A stretch of 64,000 bases of DNA from Bradyrhizobium sp. Y36 (GTDB taxonomy: Bacteria; Pseudomonadota; Alphaproteobacteria; Rhizobiales; Xanthobacteraceae): NCBI RefSeq assembly GCF_002531575.1, contig NZ_NWTI01000002.1, positions 186,001-250,000 of the forward strand, in the 5' to 3' direction. Below are positions 1 to 7,323 of this stretch, piece after piece. The position numbers and the translations under genes were made by a program. Within the stretch, counting starts at the first letter, position 1, and each line of letters begins with the position of its first letter. Below the pieces are notes generated by a model. The model ran no database searches, was not told the DNA's origin, and saw only the letters and a program-made list of their open reading frames with translations.

Positions 1-221
1 GGATAGCTGCCGCCGCGCTTCACCACGGTATCGTCGATCGCGACGATGGTGACGAGATCGGGTGGGCGCTGCACGCCGCGGGCCTGGGTCCGCCAATCGG
101 TCAGTGTCGCTTCGAGGCGATCGAGAAAGCGCAGATGGCCGCCTGCGTGCGCGGCATAGATGCCGGCGCCCCACAACGCGGTGAGGACGAGTGCTACCAG
201 GATCTGAACGCGTCTAGTCAC
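1..221 (-). CDS. CHASE2-domain protein, probable adenylate/guanylate cyclase (N-terminal part only)
   Basis: About 73 codons are inside the window and the gene runs off the left edge. The visible product has a short basic start (VTRRVQ), one hydrophobic segment at about residues 7-22, then a periplasmic stretch with the pattern LDRLEATLTDWRTQARG followed by VTIVAIDD. That is how CHASE2 sensor domains begin. In this family CHASE2 is usually followed by more membrane segments and a class III nucleotide cyclase domain, which cannot be seen here. A GTG at 221 was taken as start, with an AAGAAG stretch about 12 bases upstream; a TTG at 233 is an alternative. It lies about 60 bases downstream of a FecR-type gene on the same strand, a pairing familiar in Bradyrhizobium, so the two are probably cotranscribed. 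The cyclase activity is inference. Confidence 0.7.
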   Translation of the reverse strand, partial: MTRRVQILVALVLTALWGAGIYAAHAGGHLRFLDRLEATLTDWRTQARGVQRPPDLVTIVAIDDTVVKRGGSY

Positions 222-256
222 TACGTACTGCAATCTTCTTTGTTCTAAGTCCTGTT

Positions 257-296
257 GACCAAAGCCTTAAAGACCAAGCCTTATTGACCAAGCCTT
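257..296. repeat. Short tandem repeat, three units of 11-15 bases
   Basis: Three near-identical units of the form GACCAAGCCTT plus 0-4 bases follow each other (257-271, 272-285, 286-296). The last unit forms the final codons of the upstream FecR-type gene and the other two lie between its stop codon and the CHASE2 gene. The function is unknown; it could arise by slippage. Confidence 0.6.
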
Positions 297-802
297 GCCA
301 TCAGCGCGTCGACGCGCGGCTGGCCCCATGTCTTGACGGTCAGCGGGCCGGCCGCTTCGACGTCGACGCCTTCGCCTGGGCCAAGTACGACGCCGCGCCC
401 GCGAGCCCTGCGGCTGACGCCGACGCGGCCGTCAGCGACGAAAACGGAGGTCTTGGCCTCAGCGACGTCGACCGCCCATCTTGTGCCGCGCACCGCCGCA
501 ATCGCCTGCGGGGTCAGCACCTTGAAGGGATTGCCGCCGGACTTCTTGGGCACCTCGATCAGCAGGGCTCTGCTGCTCAACTCGACGGAGTCTATATGTC
601 CGTCGCGGTTGGCATCCTTTAGTTCAAATCTGGCGCCGTTTTCTGCAACGATGGTGATACCGTTGTCGCAGCGCCAAACTTGCGTGCTCGCGGCCGAAAT
701 CGACGACGTGCAACCTGCATTGGCGGGCTGCGCGGCCGCATATCCCATCAACAAGAACGACCACACGAGAGCGAAAAACCCAGCGCGCGCGATCCCACTC
801 AT
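281..802 (-). CDS. Secreted FecR-domain protein with an EF-hand-like loop
   Basis: A 173-residue exported protein. Residues 1-29 form a signal peptide (a hydrophobic core, then a small-residue cleavage region ending near ANA). The middle holds a 12-residue loop, DANRDGHIDSVE (residues 63-74), which matches the DxNxDGxIDxxE calcium-binding pattern. The FecR core follows (LTPQAIAAVRGTRWAVDV and a beta-rich tail). FecR domains outside iron uptake often act as periplasmic sensory or structural modules. The start at 802 was preferred over 829 because GGAGG sits five bases upstream and the signal peptide then begins properly. The gene precedes the CHASE2 cyclase gene on the same strand, suggesting that a periplasmic partner feeds a membrane-bound cyclase. 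That link, and calcium binding, are inferences. Confidence 0.8.
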   Translation of the reverse strand: MSGIARAGFFALVWSFLLMGYAAAQPANAGCTSSISAASTQVWRCDNGITIVAENGARFELKDANRDGHIDSVELSSRALLIEVPKKSGGNPFKVLTPQAIAAVRGTRWAVDVAEAKTSVFVADGRVGVSRRARGRGVVLGPGEGVDVEAAGPLTVKTWGQPRVDALMARLGQ

Positions 803-1392
803 GCCAGCCTCCATTTGCGTGCCTGGCACAGTTCAAGGCGATGTTGATACGGTACCGTATCACACGCTGAGGCTGCCGGAAAGTGCCGAGTTTGGAGCTA
901 TTTTCTCCACACGGCCTTTTCCAGATCGGTGCGATCAACTTTCGGTCAGGGTCCCGTGTTGCGTGAGTGCTCTGTGCGCGATGTGTGATGCGGGACGAGC
1001 CCTGGTGCCCATGCTGCGGAATCTCGCGCGCCGCGGCTGGCAAGGCGCGCGCGCCAGCCTCGCACAACCCTTCCCCGGTATCTTCCGGGCATTGATGACC
1101 ACGAAAAGGACTTGGTTGGATGCGCTTAGAGAGGGGGCCGGCGAGGTCCGCTGAACGCGCCGATCCGGCCGAGAATTATGGTTAACAGACGCGCCTAAGT
1201 CCGTAGTTCTGCGGGCTTTTTCTCAGAATGATACAGCGTTGATGCGTTGCCCTACATCCGCCCGAACTTAATCCGCATTTAACTAAAAGTCGCCTTAATG
1301 ACGCTCCGACCCTCTGCGAGATGCTGTTCCCGGATCGTGACCAGCGGCACTTTGAAGGGGGACTGAGTGACACCGTCCTGGACGCAAGGCGA
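803..1392. other. Divergent intergenic region of about 590 bases
   Basis: This stretch separates the minus-strand FecR gene from the plus-strand DUF2778 gene. It holds an 18-base perfect palindrome at 845-862, listed separately. The open frames that cross it have no recognisable product and no convincing ribosome binding site, so I call no gene. The part nearest the DUF2778 gene (about 1170-1320) is less GC-rich than its surroundings and is the likely promoter region for that gene. Confidence 0.5.
845..862. promoter_or_regulatory. 18-base perfect palindrome, candidate operator of the FecR/CHASE2 operon
   Basis: The sequence TGATACGGTACCGTATCA reads the same on both strands. It lies 42 bases upstream of the FecR start codon, where a repressor or activator of the minus-strand operon would bind. 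Gapless palindromes of this size are typical of TetR- or MarR-type sites, but no such regulator gene is adjacent. Confidence 0.5.
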
Positions 1393-2556
1393 ATGAGTAC
1401 GAGTATCGCTGCGCAAATTAACGCGGCACGGAAGTCCAAGAGAAATTCGCGGAAATCTTCCCGGAAAATGACCACGACCAATTGGCTTGGCGCCGCAGCG
1501 ATCGGCTGCGTCGTGATGGGCGCCGGCTGGACCATCTACAACAACGTCTTCGGCGCGAGCGTCTATCCGACCGTCGGCAGCATCGGCTATGACGAGCCGG
1601 TGGTGAAGCGTGCGCCCAAGGTCGCGCTGCGCGAGGCCGGCGACGCCATCAAGGAAGCTTTCGCGCTGCTGCCCGACCGGTTGCAGGTCGCCGCCCCGAT
1701 TTCGCGCGAGATGTTCAACGAGCGCTTTGCCGCGGCCGCGACCCAGGGCGTGGCGTCGAATGCGGCGAGCGCGGCGCCCGCGACCCAGGTTGCGGTGGTG
1801 AAAGATCCGCCGAAGCAGAGCGTGATCGCGAAGGTCGCGGAGGCGCTGAAGCCGGCCCCGGCCAAGAACACGGACAAGACGACCGACAAGGCTGCGGACA
1901 AGGCCAAGCGCGCTCCGGATGCCCAGATCCAGCTGGCCTCGGCAGATCCCGCGCAGATCGTGCCGGCACCCGAAGCCAAGAAGTCGTTCGCGGACCGCGC
2001 CAAGGCGGCGGTGATGTCGATCACCGGGCCGCGCCAGTCGATGGTCGAAAAGCTCTGGGGCAAGCGTGAGCCGTCCGGCGGGCTTTTGGCCTATGCCTCG
2101 GCCGATGCCAGTGTGACTTCGGCCATCGCGCCGAAGGAGCAGAACCCGATGTTCGGCGGTGCGCCGCCCTATGAGCGCGACACCGCAGTCTACGACATCA
2201 CGGCCAAGACCGTGTATCTGCCCGATGGCACCAAGCTCGAGGCGCATTCGGGTCTCGGCTCCAATCTCGACGATCCGCGCTCCCAGCGCACGCGCATGCG
2301 CGGCGTGACCCCGCCGCACATCTACACGCTGAAGCCGCGCGAGGCGCTGTTCCACGGCGTGCCGGCGCTGCGCCTGACCCCGATCGGCGGCGAGAGCGCG
2401 ATCTACGGCCGCGACGGCCTGCTCGCCCACACCTTCATGCTCGGGCCGAACGGCGACTCCAACGGCTGCGTGTCGTTCAAGGACTACTACGCGTTCCTCG
2501 ACGCCTACCGCAACAAGGGCATCCGCAAGCTCGCGGTGCTGGCGCGGGTGGAGTGA
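1393..2556 (+). CDS. Membrane-anchored DUF2778 protein (L,D-transpeptidase-like)
   Basis: A 387-residue protein. Residues 1-29 are basic (KSKRNSRKSSRK), followed by a membrane segment at about 30-48. Then comes a long linker rich in Ala, Lys and Pro (about 110-220). The C-terminal domain of about 150 residues begins near YERDTAVYDITAKTVYLPDG and carries GPNGDSNGCVSF, with Cys359 and upstream His346 as the probable catalytic pair. This is the DUF2778 (Tlde1-like) fold, related to L,D-transpeptidases; characterised relatives cut or exchange peptidoglycan stem peptides and some are type VI effectors. The membrane anchor and the lack of neighbouring secretion or immunity genes argue for a housekeeping envelope role here. 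The ATG at 1393 was chosen over 1321 because it gives a normal basic-plus-membrane N terminus; the Shine-Dalgarno is weak (AAGGCGA). Confidence 0.75.
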   Translation: MSTSIAAQINAARKSKRNSRKSSRKMTTTNWLGAAAIGCVVMGAGWTIYNNVFGASVYPTVGSIGYDEPVVKRAPKVALREAGDAIKEAFALLPDRLQVAAPISREMFNERFAAAATQGVASNAASAAPATQVAVVKDPPKQSVIAKVAEALKPAPAKNTDKTTDKAADKAKRAPDAQIQLASADPAQIVPAPEAKKSFADRAKAAVMSITGPRQSMVEKLWGKREPSGGLLAYASADASVTSAIAPKEQNPMFGGAPPYERDTAVYDITAKTVYLPDGTKLEAHSGLGSNLDDPRSQRTRMRGVTPPHIYTLKPREALFHGVPALRLTPIGGESAIYGRDGLLAHTFMLGPNGDSNGCVSFKDYYAFLDAYRNKGIRKLAVLARVE

Positions 2557-2579
2557 TCTCCGCTCATTGTCGATCATGC

Positions 2580-2605
2580 AAAAGGGCCGCTGCAGCGGCC
2601 CTTTT
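2580..2605. terminator. Bidirectional rho-independent terminator
   Basis: A 26-base perfect palindrome whose right half is CTGCAGCGGCCCTTTT is flanked by A residues on the left and by CTTTTT on the right. It lies between the ends of two convergent genes (DUF2778 at 2556 and the SDR at 2620), so it can stop transcription from both sides. Confidence 0.85.
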
Positions 2606-2619
2606 CTTTTTCCGGGTCG

Positions 2620-3444
2620 TCAGCCCGGCCAGCATTGTCCGCCGCCGTCGATCCTCAGCACCTGGCCTGAGACGAAGGCGCCCATGGGGCCTGCGAACAA
2701 CTCGACAACGCGCGCGACCTCGTCGACGGTGGCGATGCGATCGAGCGTGCCGGTCTCGACCATCCGGCCAGGGTCCACCGCGCGGGTGCCGAGAAAGCGG
2801 CCGGTGCGGGTGTCGCCGGGCGCAATGCAGTTGACGGCGATGTCGTAGGGGCGAAGCTGGTCGGCGAGGCAACGCGTGTAGTGGGTCACGCCGGCCTTCG
2901 ACACCGCATAGATCGAGCCCTGGGTGCGCCCCTTGAAAGCGGCGACCGAGCCGAGCGTGACGATGCGGCCAGCCCGCCGCTCCATCATGCCTTTCGCGAC
3001 CGCTTGGCAGGTCAGGATGGTCGAGAGCAGATTGCGCTCCAGCACTGCGCGCACGTCCGCTTCCTGGATGTAGACCGCGTCGTTCGGATCGGGCTTGCCG
3101 CCGGCGGCCGCGATATCGCCGCCGGCATTGTGCACGAGAATGTCGATCGGACCGAGCGCGCCCTTCGTCTCGGCAATCACGCGCGCGATGTCATCGCCCT
3201 TGGTGAGATCGCCCAGCACGCGCTGGCTGCGGACGCCGAATTCCTGGCCGATCTCCGCGGCCACCGCGGTCAGCGTGGTGCCCTCGCCATATTCCGCCGG
3301 CCCGTTCTCGCGCATGCCGTGGATCGCGACGTCGGCACCGAGGGCGGCGAGCTTTTCCGCGAAGGCACGGCCAAGCCCGCGGCCTGCGCCCGTCACCAGT
3401 GCGATCTTGCCAGCAAGAATCCTCGTTCCGTCATGCGTTGCCAT
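2620..3444 (-). CDS. Short-chain dehydrogenase/reductase
   Basis: A 274-residue SDR of the classical type. The nucleotide-binding motif TGAGRGLG is at residues 18-25, NAG near residue 100, the catalytic Ser in LGSVAAF, and Tyr/Lys in YAVSK. The end (VLRIDGGGQCWPG) is typical of FabG-like members. The enzyme should be a cytoplasmic NAD(P)-dependent oxidoreductase; the substrate cannot be read from the sequence. The ATG at 3444 was chosen because AGGAAC stands seven bases upstream and the Rossmann fold starts ten residues later. The gene ends convergently on the terminator at 2580-2605 and follows the caspase gene by 82 bases, with no obvious functional tie. Confidence 0.85.
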   Translation of the reverse strand: MATHDGTRILAGKIALVTGAGRGLGRAFAEKLAALGADVAIHGMRENGPAEYGEGTTLTAVAAEIGQEFGVRSQRVLGDLTKGDDIARVIAETKGALGPIDILVHNAGGDIAAAGGKPDPNDAVYIQEADVRAVLERNLLSTILTCQAVAKGMMERRAGRIVTLGSVAAFKGRTQGSIYAVSKAGVTHYTRCLADQLRPYDIAVNCIAPGDTRTGRFLGTRAVDPGRMVETGTLDRIATVDEVARVVELFAGPMGAFVSGQVLRIDGGGQCWPG

Positions 3445-3526
3445 GATCTTGTTCCTGTCGTGAGATGCCCGCGTGTTGCAGGATCGAGGCCGCCCCCCGT
3501 TGCCCGCATTGCGTGATATCGCACGA

Positions 3527-4882
3527 TCAGCGCTTGACGAAAACAAGATTGCAGGCACGCGCCTCGTTGCGCTTGCCGCTGCCGCGGGTGCGATCGAACT
3601 GCGCATCGACCGTGAAGGCGTAGGGTGAGCCGGGTGCGAGGTTATTGAGCGTGTAGGTGCTCGCGCCCGTCGTGCCGCGCGCACTCAAGGTCGTCTTGCC
3701 GTCGGCCGGGATCTGGCCGTCGATCTCCAGCCGGTTGACGCCGTCTCTGCCCTGGGCTTCGGCGTGGAACACGCCGTTGGCCACCGTGGCAACCAGCGGC
3801 CTTGTAAATCCCTGTGCCTTGCCGGTCGGCGGGCAGTTCAGCGTCACGTCCCAATTGCCGTCGAAATCCTTGCTGCCGGTGGTTCGTGCGTTGCCGCTCG
3901 GCGCCACCGCGACCTTCTGCTTCAATCCTTCAACGCGCGCCTTGGCGAGGGTTGCGAAGATGCAGTTCGGAAATCGCGCGAGATGGTCCTCGAAGGCCGC
4001 CAGCGTGCCGATCCCGTCCGCGGCTTTCCAATGGGCTTCCGCGGCCGAACAGGGATCGGCCTTCGGCGCGGCCTGCGGCGTCGCGGGCACGACCGTCACC
4101 GACACCGGTCCGTTCAGATAGAATTTTCCGATGATCGACAGCGACAGTTCGGGCAGCTGGGACTTGCCGCTTGCGTCATAGACGTCGCTGCTGATGTCGC
4201 GAAAGACGTCGCCGATCTCGTTCGGCTCTTCGATGTGCTTGAGGAACGCGCTGGTGTAGGGACTGTTGCGGCCGACGCCGTCGGCGGCGACCTGACCCGA
4301 TTGGGTCGAGAACGACACGATCGTGCCGCGCGGGGCCTCGACTTTCGACAAGCCCCGCCCGATCGAGGCGGCACGCGTCGCGCCCGCAGAGCGCTTGAGG
4401 GTTTCGGCCAGCGGATTGTCTCGGCAGGAATCGAGCACGAGGATGCGCAGGTTCTTGGCCTGCTGCAGATCGTTGATGATGTCGTCGACGCGCACGAAGC
4501 GCTTGAGGTCGGCTTCGTCCGCCAGCACGGCGTCGACGGGCATCAGATAGTTGACGCCGTTGTACTGCATGGCATGGCCGCTGTAGTAGAACATGGCGAC
4601 GTCGGCGCGGCTCGCCGCGCGCGCAAAGCGGATGGTGAGGTCCTGCATGTCGGCCTGGCGCAGGTCGATGCCCTGGATCACCTCGAAGCCGCTGCGCCTC
4701 AGCGAGGCCGCGACGTCTTCGGCATCGTGCGAAGGGTTCGGAAGCTGCGCCGTCGAGGCATAGGCGCCGTTGCCGATCACCAGTGCCACCCGCATCTCCG
4801 CAAGGACGGAACCCATGCCAAGCCAGTAGGTGAGGAGAGCCAAACAGAATCCGGGCAGGTGACATCCTGAAAAAAGGCGCAT
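3527..4882 (-). CDS. Secreted caspase-family (C14) protein
   Basis: A 451-residue protein with a signal peptide at residues 1-29. A caspase p20-like domain follows, from MRVALVIGNGAY (about 30) to about 260. The catalytic dyad is clear: His103 in YYSGHAMQ and Cys153 in LVLDSCRDNP. A small linker rich in Pro and Ala joins it to a C-terminal beta-rich region (about 340-451) with sequence like FDGNWDVTLNCPP, which resembles lipocalin-type or DUF-type domains found on bacterial metacaspase-like proteins. Such proteins are orthocaspases that cut after Arg/Lys or act as signalling scaffolds. The export signal points to a periplasmic role. No toxin or repeat-domain partner lies beside it, so a defence function is not supported. 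Confidence 0.85.
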   Translation of the reverse strand: MRLFSGCHLPGFCLALLTYWLGMGSVLAEMRVALVIGNGAYASTAQLPNPSHDAEDVAASLRRSGFEVIQGIDLRQADMQDLTIRFARAASRADVAMFYYSGHAMQYNGVNYLMPVDAVLADEADLKRFVRVDDIINDLQQAKNLRILVLDSCRDNPLAETLKRSAGATRAASIGRGLSKVEAPRGTIVSFSTQSGQVAADGVGRNSPYTSAFLKHIEEPNEIGDVFRDISSDVYDASGKSQLPELSLSIIGKFYLNGPVSVTVVPATPQAAPKADPCSAAEAHWKAADGIGTLAAFEDHLARFPNCIFATLAKARVEGLKQKVAVAPSGNARTTGSKDFDGNWDVTLNCPPTGKAQGFTRPLVATVANGVFHAEAQGRDGVNRLEIDGQIPADGKTTLSARGTTGASTYTLNNLAPGSPYAFTVDAQFDRTRGSGKRNEARACNLVFVKR

Positions 4883-4991
4883 GAAAGCCGTCCGGGAAAA
4901 ATTGAAAAATATCCCGTCAGATTAGCGCATGCCGCGCTGACTTCAATGCCCTTGCGATGGCCCTTCCAAATTCGGCAGCCGTGGCATCCTG

Positions 4992-5621
4992 TCACGCCGC
5001 GAGGGTTTTGCGCAGCGCCATCTCCGCTGCAACCGCCTCCCGCACCGCCGGCCGCGCCTGCATGCGCTCGAGATAGGCCGACAAGGACGGCCATTGCGTG
5101 ATCTCCAGCCCCGCGGGACGGAGCAGCAGCAAGGCCCAGGTGAGGTGCGCATCCGCCACCGTGAAGCGATCGCCGACCAGGAACTCGCGCTCCGCCAGGT
5201 GCGCCGCCGGCACCGCCAAGGTCTGCGTGATCCTCGCGCGCGGCTTGGCGAGCGAGCCGTCGTCCTCGTACCAGAAGGTTGGAAACAGGAACGCCTTGTG
5301 GATCTCGGCGCCGATGAAGCTCAGCCATTCCTGCAGCCGATAGCGATCGGGATCGCCGAAGCGCGGCGCGAGACCGGCCCCCGGATTTGCGTCGGCGATG
5401 TATTGCAGCACGGCCGCGCTCTCGGTCAGCCGATCGCCGTTCTCCAGCACCAGGACCGGCACCGCGCCCTTCGGCGAGACGCCGCGGAAATCGCTGCCGT
5501 CGTCCACGATCTTCTTGGTCCAGATATGAGCGAGGTGATATTGCGCCTCGATGCCGGCCTCCATCAGCGCGATGCGGCTGGAGAGGGAGCAGGCCATCGG
5601 GAAGAAATAGAGTTGCAGCAT
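4992..5621 (-). CDS. Glutathione S-transferase family protein
   Basis: A 209-residue protein with the two-part GST layout: a thioredoxin-like N half (MLQLYFFPMACSLSSRIAL, then GAVPVLVLENGDRLTESAAV, where the cis-Pro and Glu-Ser glutathione site lie) and a helical C half with VGDRFTVADAHL. It most resembles the GstA-like bacterial class. The likely role is glutathione-dependent detoxification in the cytoplasm. The start at 5621 lies 11 bases after the stop of the isochorismatase gene, so the two form an operon, opposite a LysR regulator that probably controls them. Confidence 0.85.
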   Translation of the reverse strand: MLQLYFFPMACSLSSRIALMEAGIEAQYHLAHIWTKKIVDDGSDFRGVSPKGAVPVLVLENGDRLTESAAVLQYIADANPGAGLAPRFGDPDRYRLQEWLSFIGAEIHKAFLFPTFWYEDDGSLAKPRARITQTLAVPAAHLAEREFLVGDRFTVADAHLTWALLLLRPAGLEITQWPSLSAYLERMQARPAVREAVAAEMALRKTLAA

Positions 5622-5632
5622 GATCGGCTCCG

Positions 5633-6226
5633 TCAGGTCAACGCATCGCTCTGCGTGATGATCGCGAAGCGGTCCGAGAGTTCGGCCAGCGCGACCTCGT
5701 GAATCGTTCGGGCGTCGAGCGTACCGCCGCGGCCGTCGGGCAAGTCGCGGGTGGCGCAGGCGTCGGCTGCGATCGTGGCGCGCAGGCCGAGATCGAGTGC
5801 GGCGCGGGCGGTCGAGGAGATGCACATGTGCGTCATGAAGCCGGCGAGCACGATGTTCTTTCGCCCGGTGGCGGTCAGCCGGGCTTGCAGGTCGGTGCCG
5901 GCGAACGCGTTCGGCAGCGCCTTCTCGATCACGGCTTCGCTCGCGAGCGGTGTCAGTCGCTCGACGATCGCGCCGCGCGCGGCCTCGCGGTCGAACAGGC
6001 CGCCGGTGCGGCCCTTGTGCGCGACATGGAAGATCGCAGCGCCGCTCTCCCGGGCCCGCGCCAGCAGGCGCGCGGCTGCCGCGATCGCCGGCTGCGCGTC
6101 CGGCAGGGTCAGCGGGCCGGCGCAATATTCGTTCTGGATGTCGATCAGCACGAGGCAGGCTTCGTGCAGCTTGGGCGGATTGAGATCGGCGCCGGCGAGG
6201 TCGAGCAGGGTCTTGGGAGCGGTCAT
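5633..6226 (-). CDS. Isochorismatase-family cysteine hydrolase
   Basis: A 197-residue member of the isochorismatase-like hydrolases. The Asp-Lys-Cys triad is visible: Asp29 in LIDIQNEY, Lys102 in IEKALPNAF and Cys135 in MTHMCISST. Family members hydrolyse amides or vinyl ethers (nicotinamide, ureidoacrylate, N-carbamoyl compounds, isochorismate), and sequence alone does not fix the substrate. It is the first gene of a two-gene operon with the GST and is transcribed away from a LysR gene, with 129 bases between the start codons. Confidence 0.85.
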   Translation of the reverse strand: MTAPKTLLDLAGADLNPPKLHEACLVLIDIQNEYCAGPLTLPDAQPAIAAAARLLARARESGAAIFHVAHKGRTGGLFDREAARGAIVERLTPLASEAVIEKALPNAFAGTDLQARLTATGRKNIVLAGFMTHMCISSTARAALDLGLRATIAADACATRDLPDGRGGTLDARTIHEVALAELSDRFAIITQSDALT

Positions 6227-6290
6227 GCTGGTCAGGGCCTTCTAGCGTATCGGATGGCGCGACATTAGCGCGGCCGCGTCCTGCCATTGT

Positions 6291-6327
6291 GCAGGACTTT
6301 TGCAGCTTATGGCTGCAGAATTGCAGG
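6291..6327. promoter_or_regulatory. Cluster of four TGCAG half-sites, candidate LysR operator
   Basis: TGCAG occurs at 6291, 6302, 6315 and 6323 in the 129-base gap between the divergent LysR and isochorismatase genes. The middle pair includes the inverted arrangement TTGCAG-CTTATGG-CTGCAG. Position and dyad symmetry fit a LysR regulator binding site that serves both directions. Confidence 0.45.
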
Positions 6328-6355
6328 CGGCGGCATGGTCTGCTAGACCCGGCCC

Positions 6356-7195
6356 ATGAACTGGGACGATCTGCGCATCATCGCCGCGGTGAGGGACGAG
6401 GGCACCTATGCCGGCGCCAGCGCGCGGCTGCGCATCGACGAAACCACCGTCGGGCGCCGGCTGGCGCGCATCCAGCGCGATCTCGGCGTGCCCCTGTTCG
6501 ACGCCGTGGACGGGCTGCGGCGGCCGACGCGCCATTGCGAGGCGGTGCTCGAGCATGTCGGCGCGATGGCCACCCATGCCGCGGCGATCGATCGCATCAA
6601 GGAGAGTGAGATGGGCCCGGTCGGGCGCCTTCGCATCGCCTCGACCAATGCCGTCGCCGAGGAGCTGCTGGCGCCGAGGGCGATCGGCTTCCTGCGCGAT
6701 CATCCCGGCCTGACCCTGCAATTCCTTACGTCGAGCGGCAACGTCAAGTTCTCGCGCTGGCAGGCTGATCTCGCCATTCGCCTGCGCAAGCCTGAGAAGG
6801 GCGACTTCACCATCTCCAAGCTCGGCGACGTCAGGCTGTATTATTTCGAGCCTGCCGACCGCACCGCTGGCGAGCCGGTCGCCTGCGTCTATCCGGACGA
6901 GCTCGACACGATCCCGGAAGCGCAGTTCCTGCGGGCGAAGCGGCTGACGAACGTCCGCTGCGTCACGGACAATGTCCGCATCATCAGGACCATGATCCAG
7001 TCGCATCAGGCCGTCGGCGTGCTGCCCGAGCACAGCTGCACCGCCTTGCTCGCCGACCGCGGCCTGCGCGCCACGCTGCTGTCGAAACGCCGCGACGTCT
7101 GGCTTTTGGTGCAGAACCATCTCAGGCGCGACGCGGCGACGCGCGTGACGATCGATTGGGTGAGGCACTGCTTCAAGGATGTGTCGCCCGGCTGA
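6356..7195 (+). CDS. LysR-family transcriptional regulator
   Basis: A 279-residue regulator. The N-terminal winged helix-turn-helix (residues 1-60; LRIIAAVRDEGTYAGASARL and VGRRLARIQRDLG) is followed by a linker helix and a substrate-binding-like effector domain from about residue 90 (GRLRIASTNAVAEELL onward). It is slightly shorter than the usual 290-310 residues. It is divergent from the isochorismatase/GST operon, the standard arrangement for a LysR regulator and its target. The ligand is unknown. Confidence 0.9.
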   Translation: MNWDDLRIIAAVRDEGTYAGASARLRIDETTVGRRLARIQRDLGVPLFDAVDGLRRPTRHCEAVLEHVGAMATHAAAIDRIKESEMGPVGRLRIASTNAVAEELLAPRAIGFLRDHPGLTLQFLTSSGNVKFSRWQADLAIRLRKPEKGDFTISKLGDVRLYYFEPADRTAGEPVACVYPDELDTIPEAQFLRAKRLTNVRCVTDNVRIIRTMIQSHQAVGVLPEHSCTALLADRGLRATLLSKRRDVWLLVQNHLRRDAATRVTIDWVRHCFKDVSPG

Positions 7196-7323
7196 CCGCC
7201 GGGGAGGCTCGGGCCTGCGCGTTGAACGCGGCCTGCGCGATGTGCGACCAAGATCACGGAGCCGGGATTGCGCGTGCGCCAGGGTTGCGTAATCTCGCGA
7301 CGAAACTTGATCGGGGCAGGTGC

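Noticed and set aside
333..1154. A plus-strand frame of 273 codons over the FecR gene and upstream gap
   Set aside because: It covers the FecR gene in antisense and gives no recognisable protein; the start lacks a Shine-Dalgarno.
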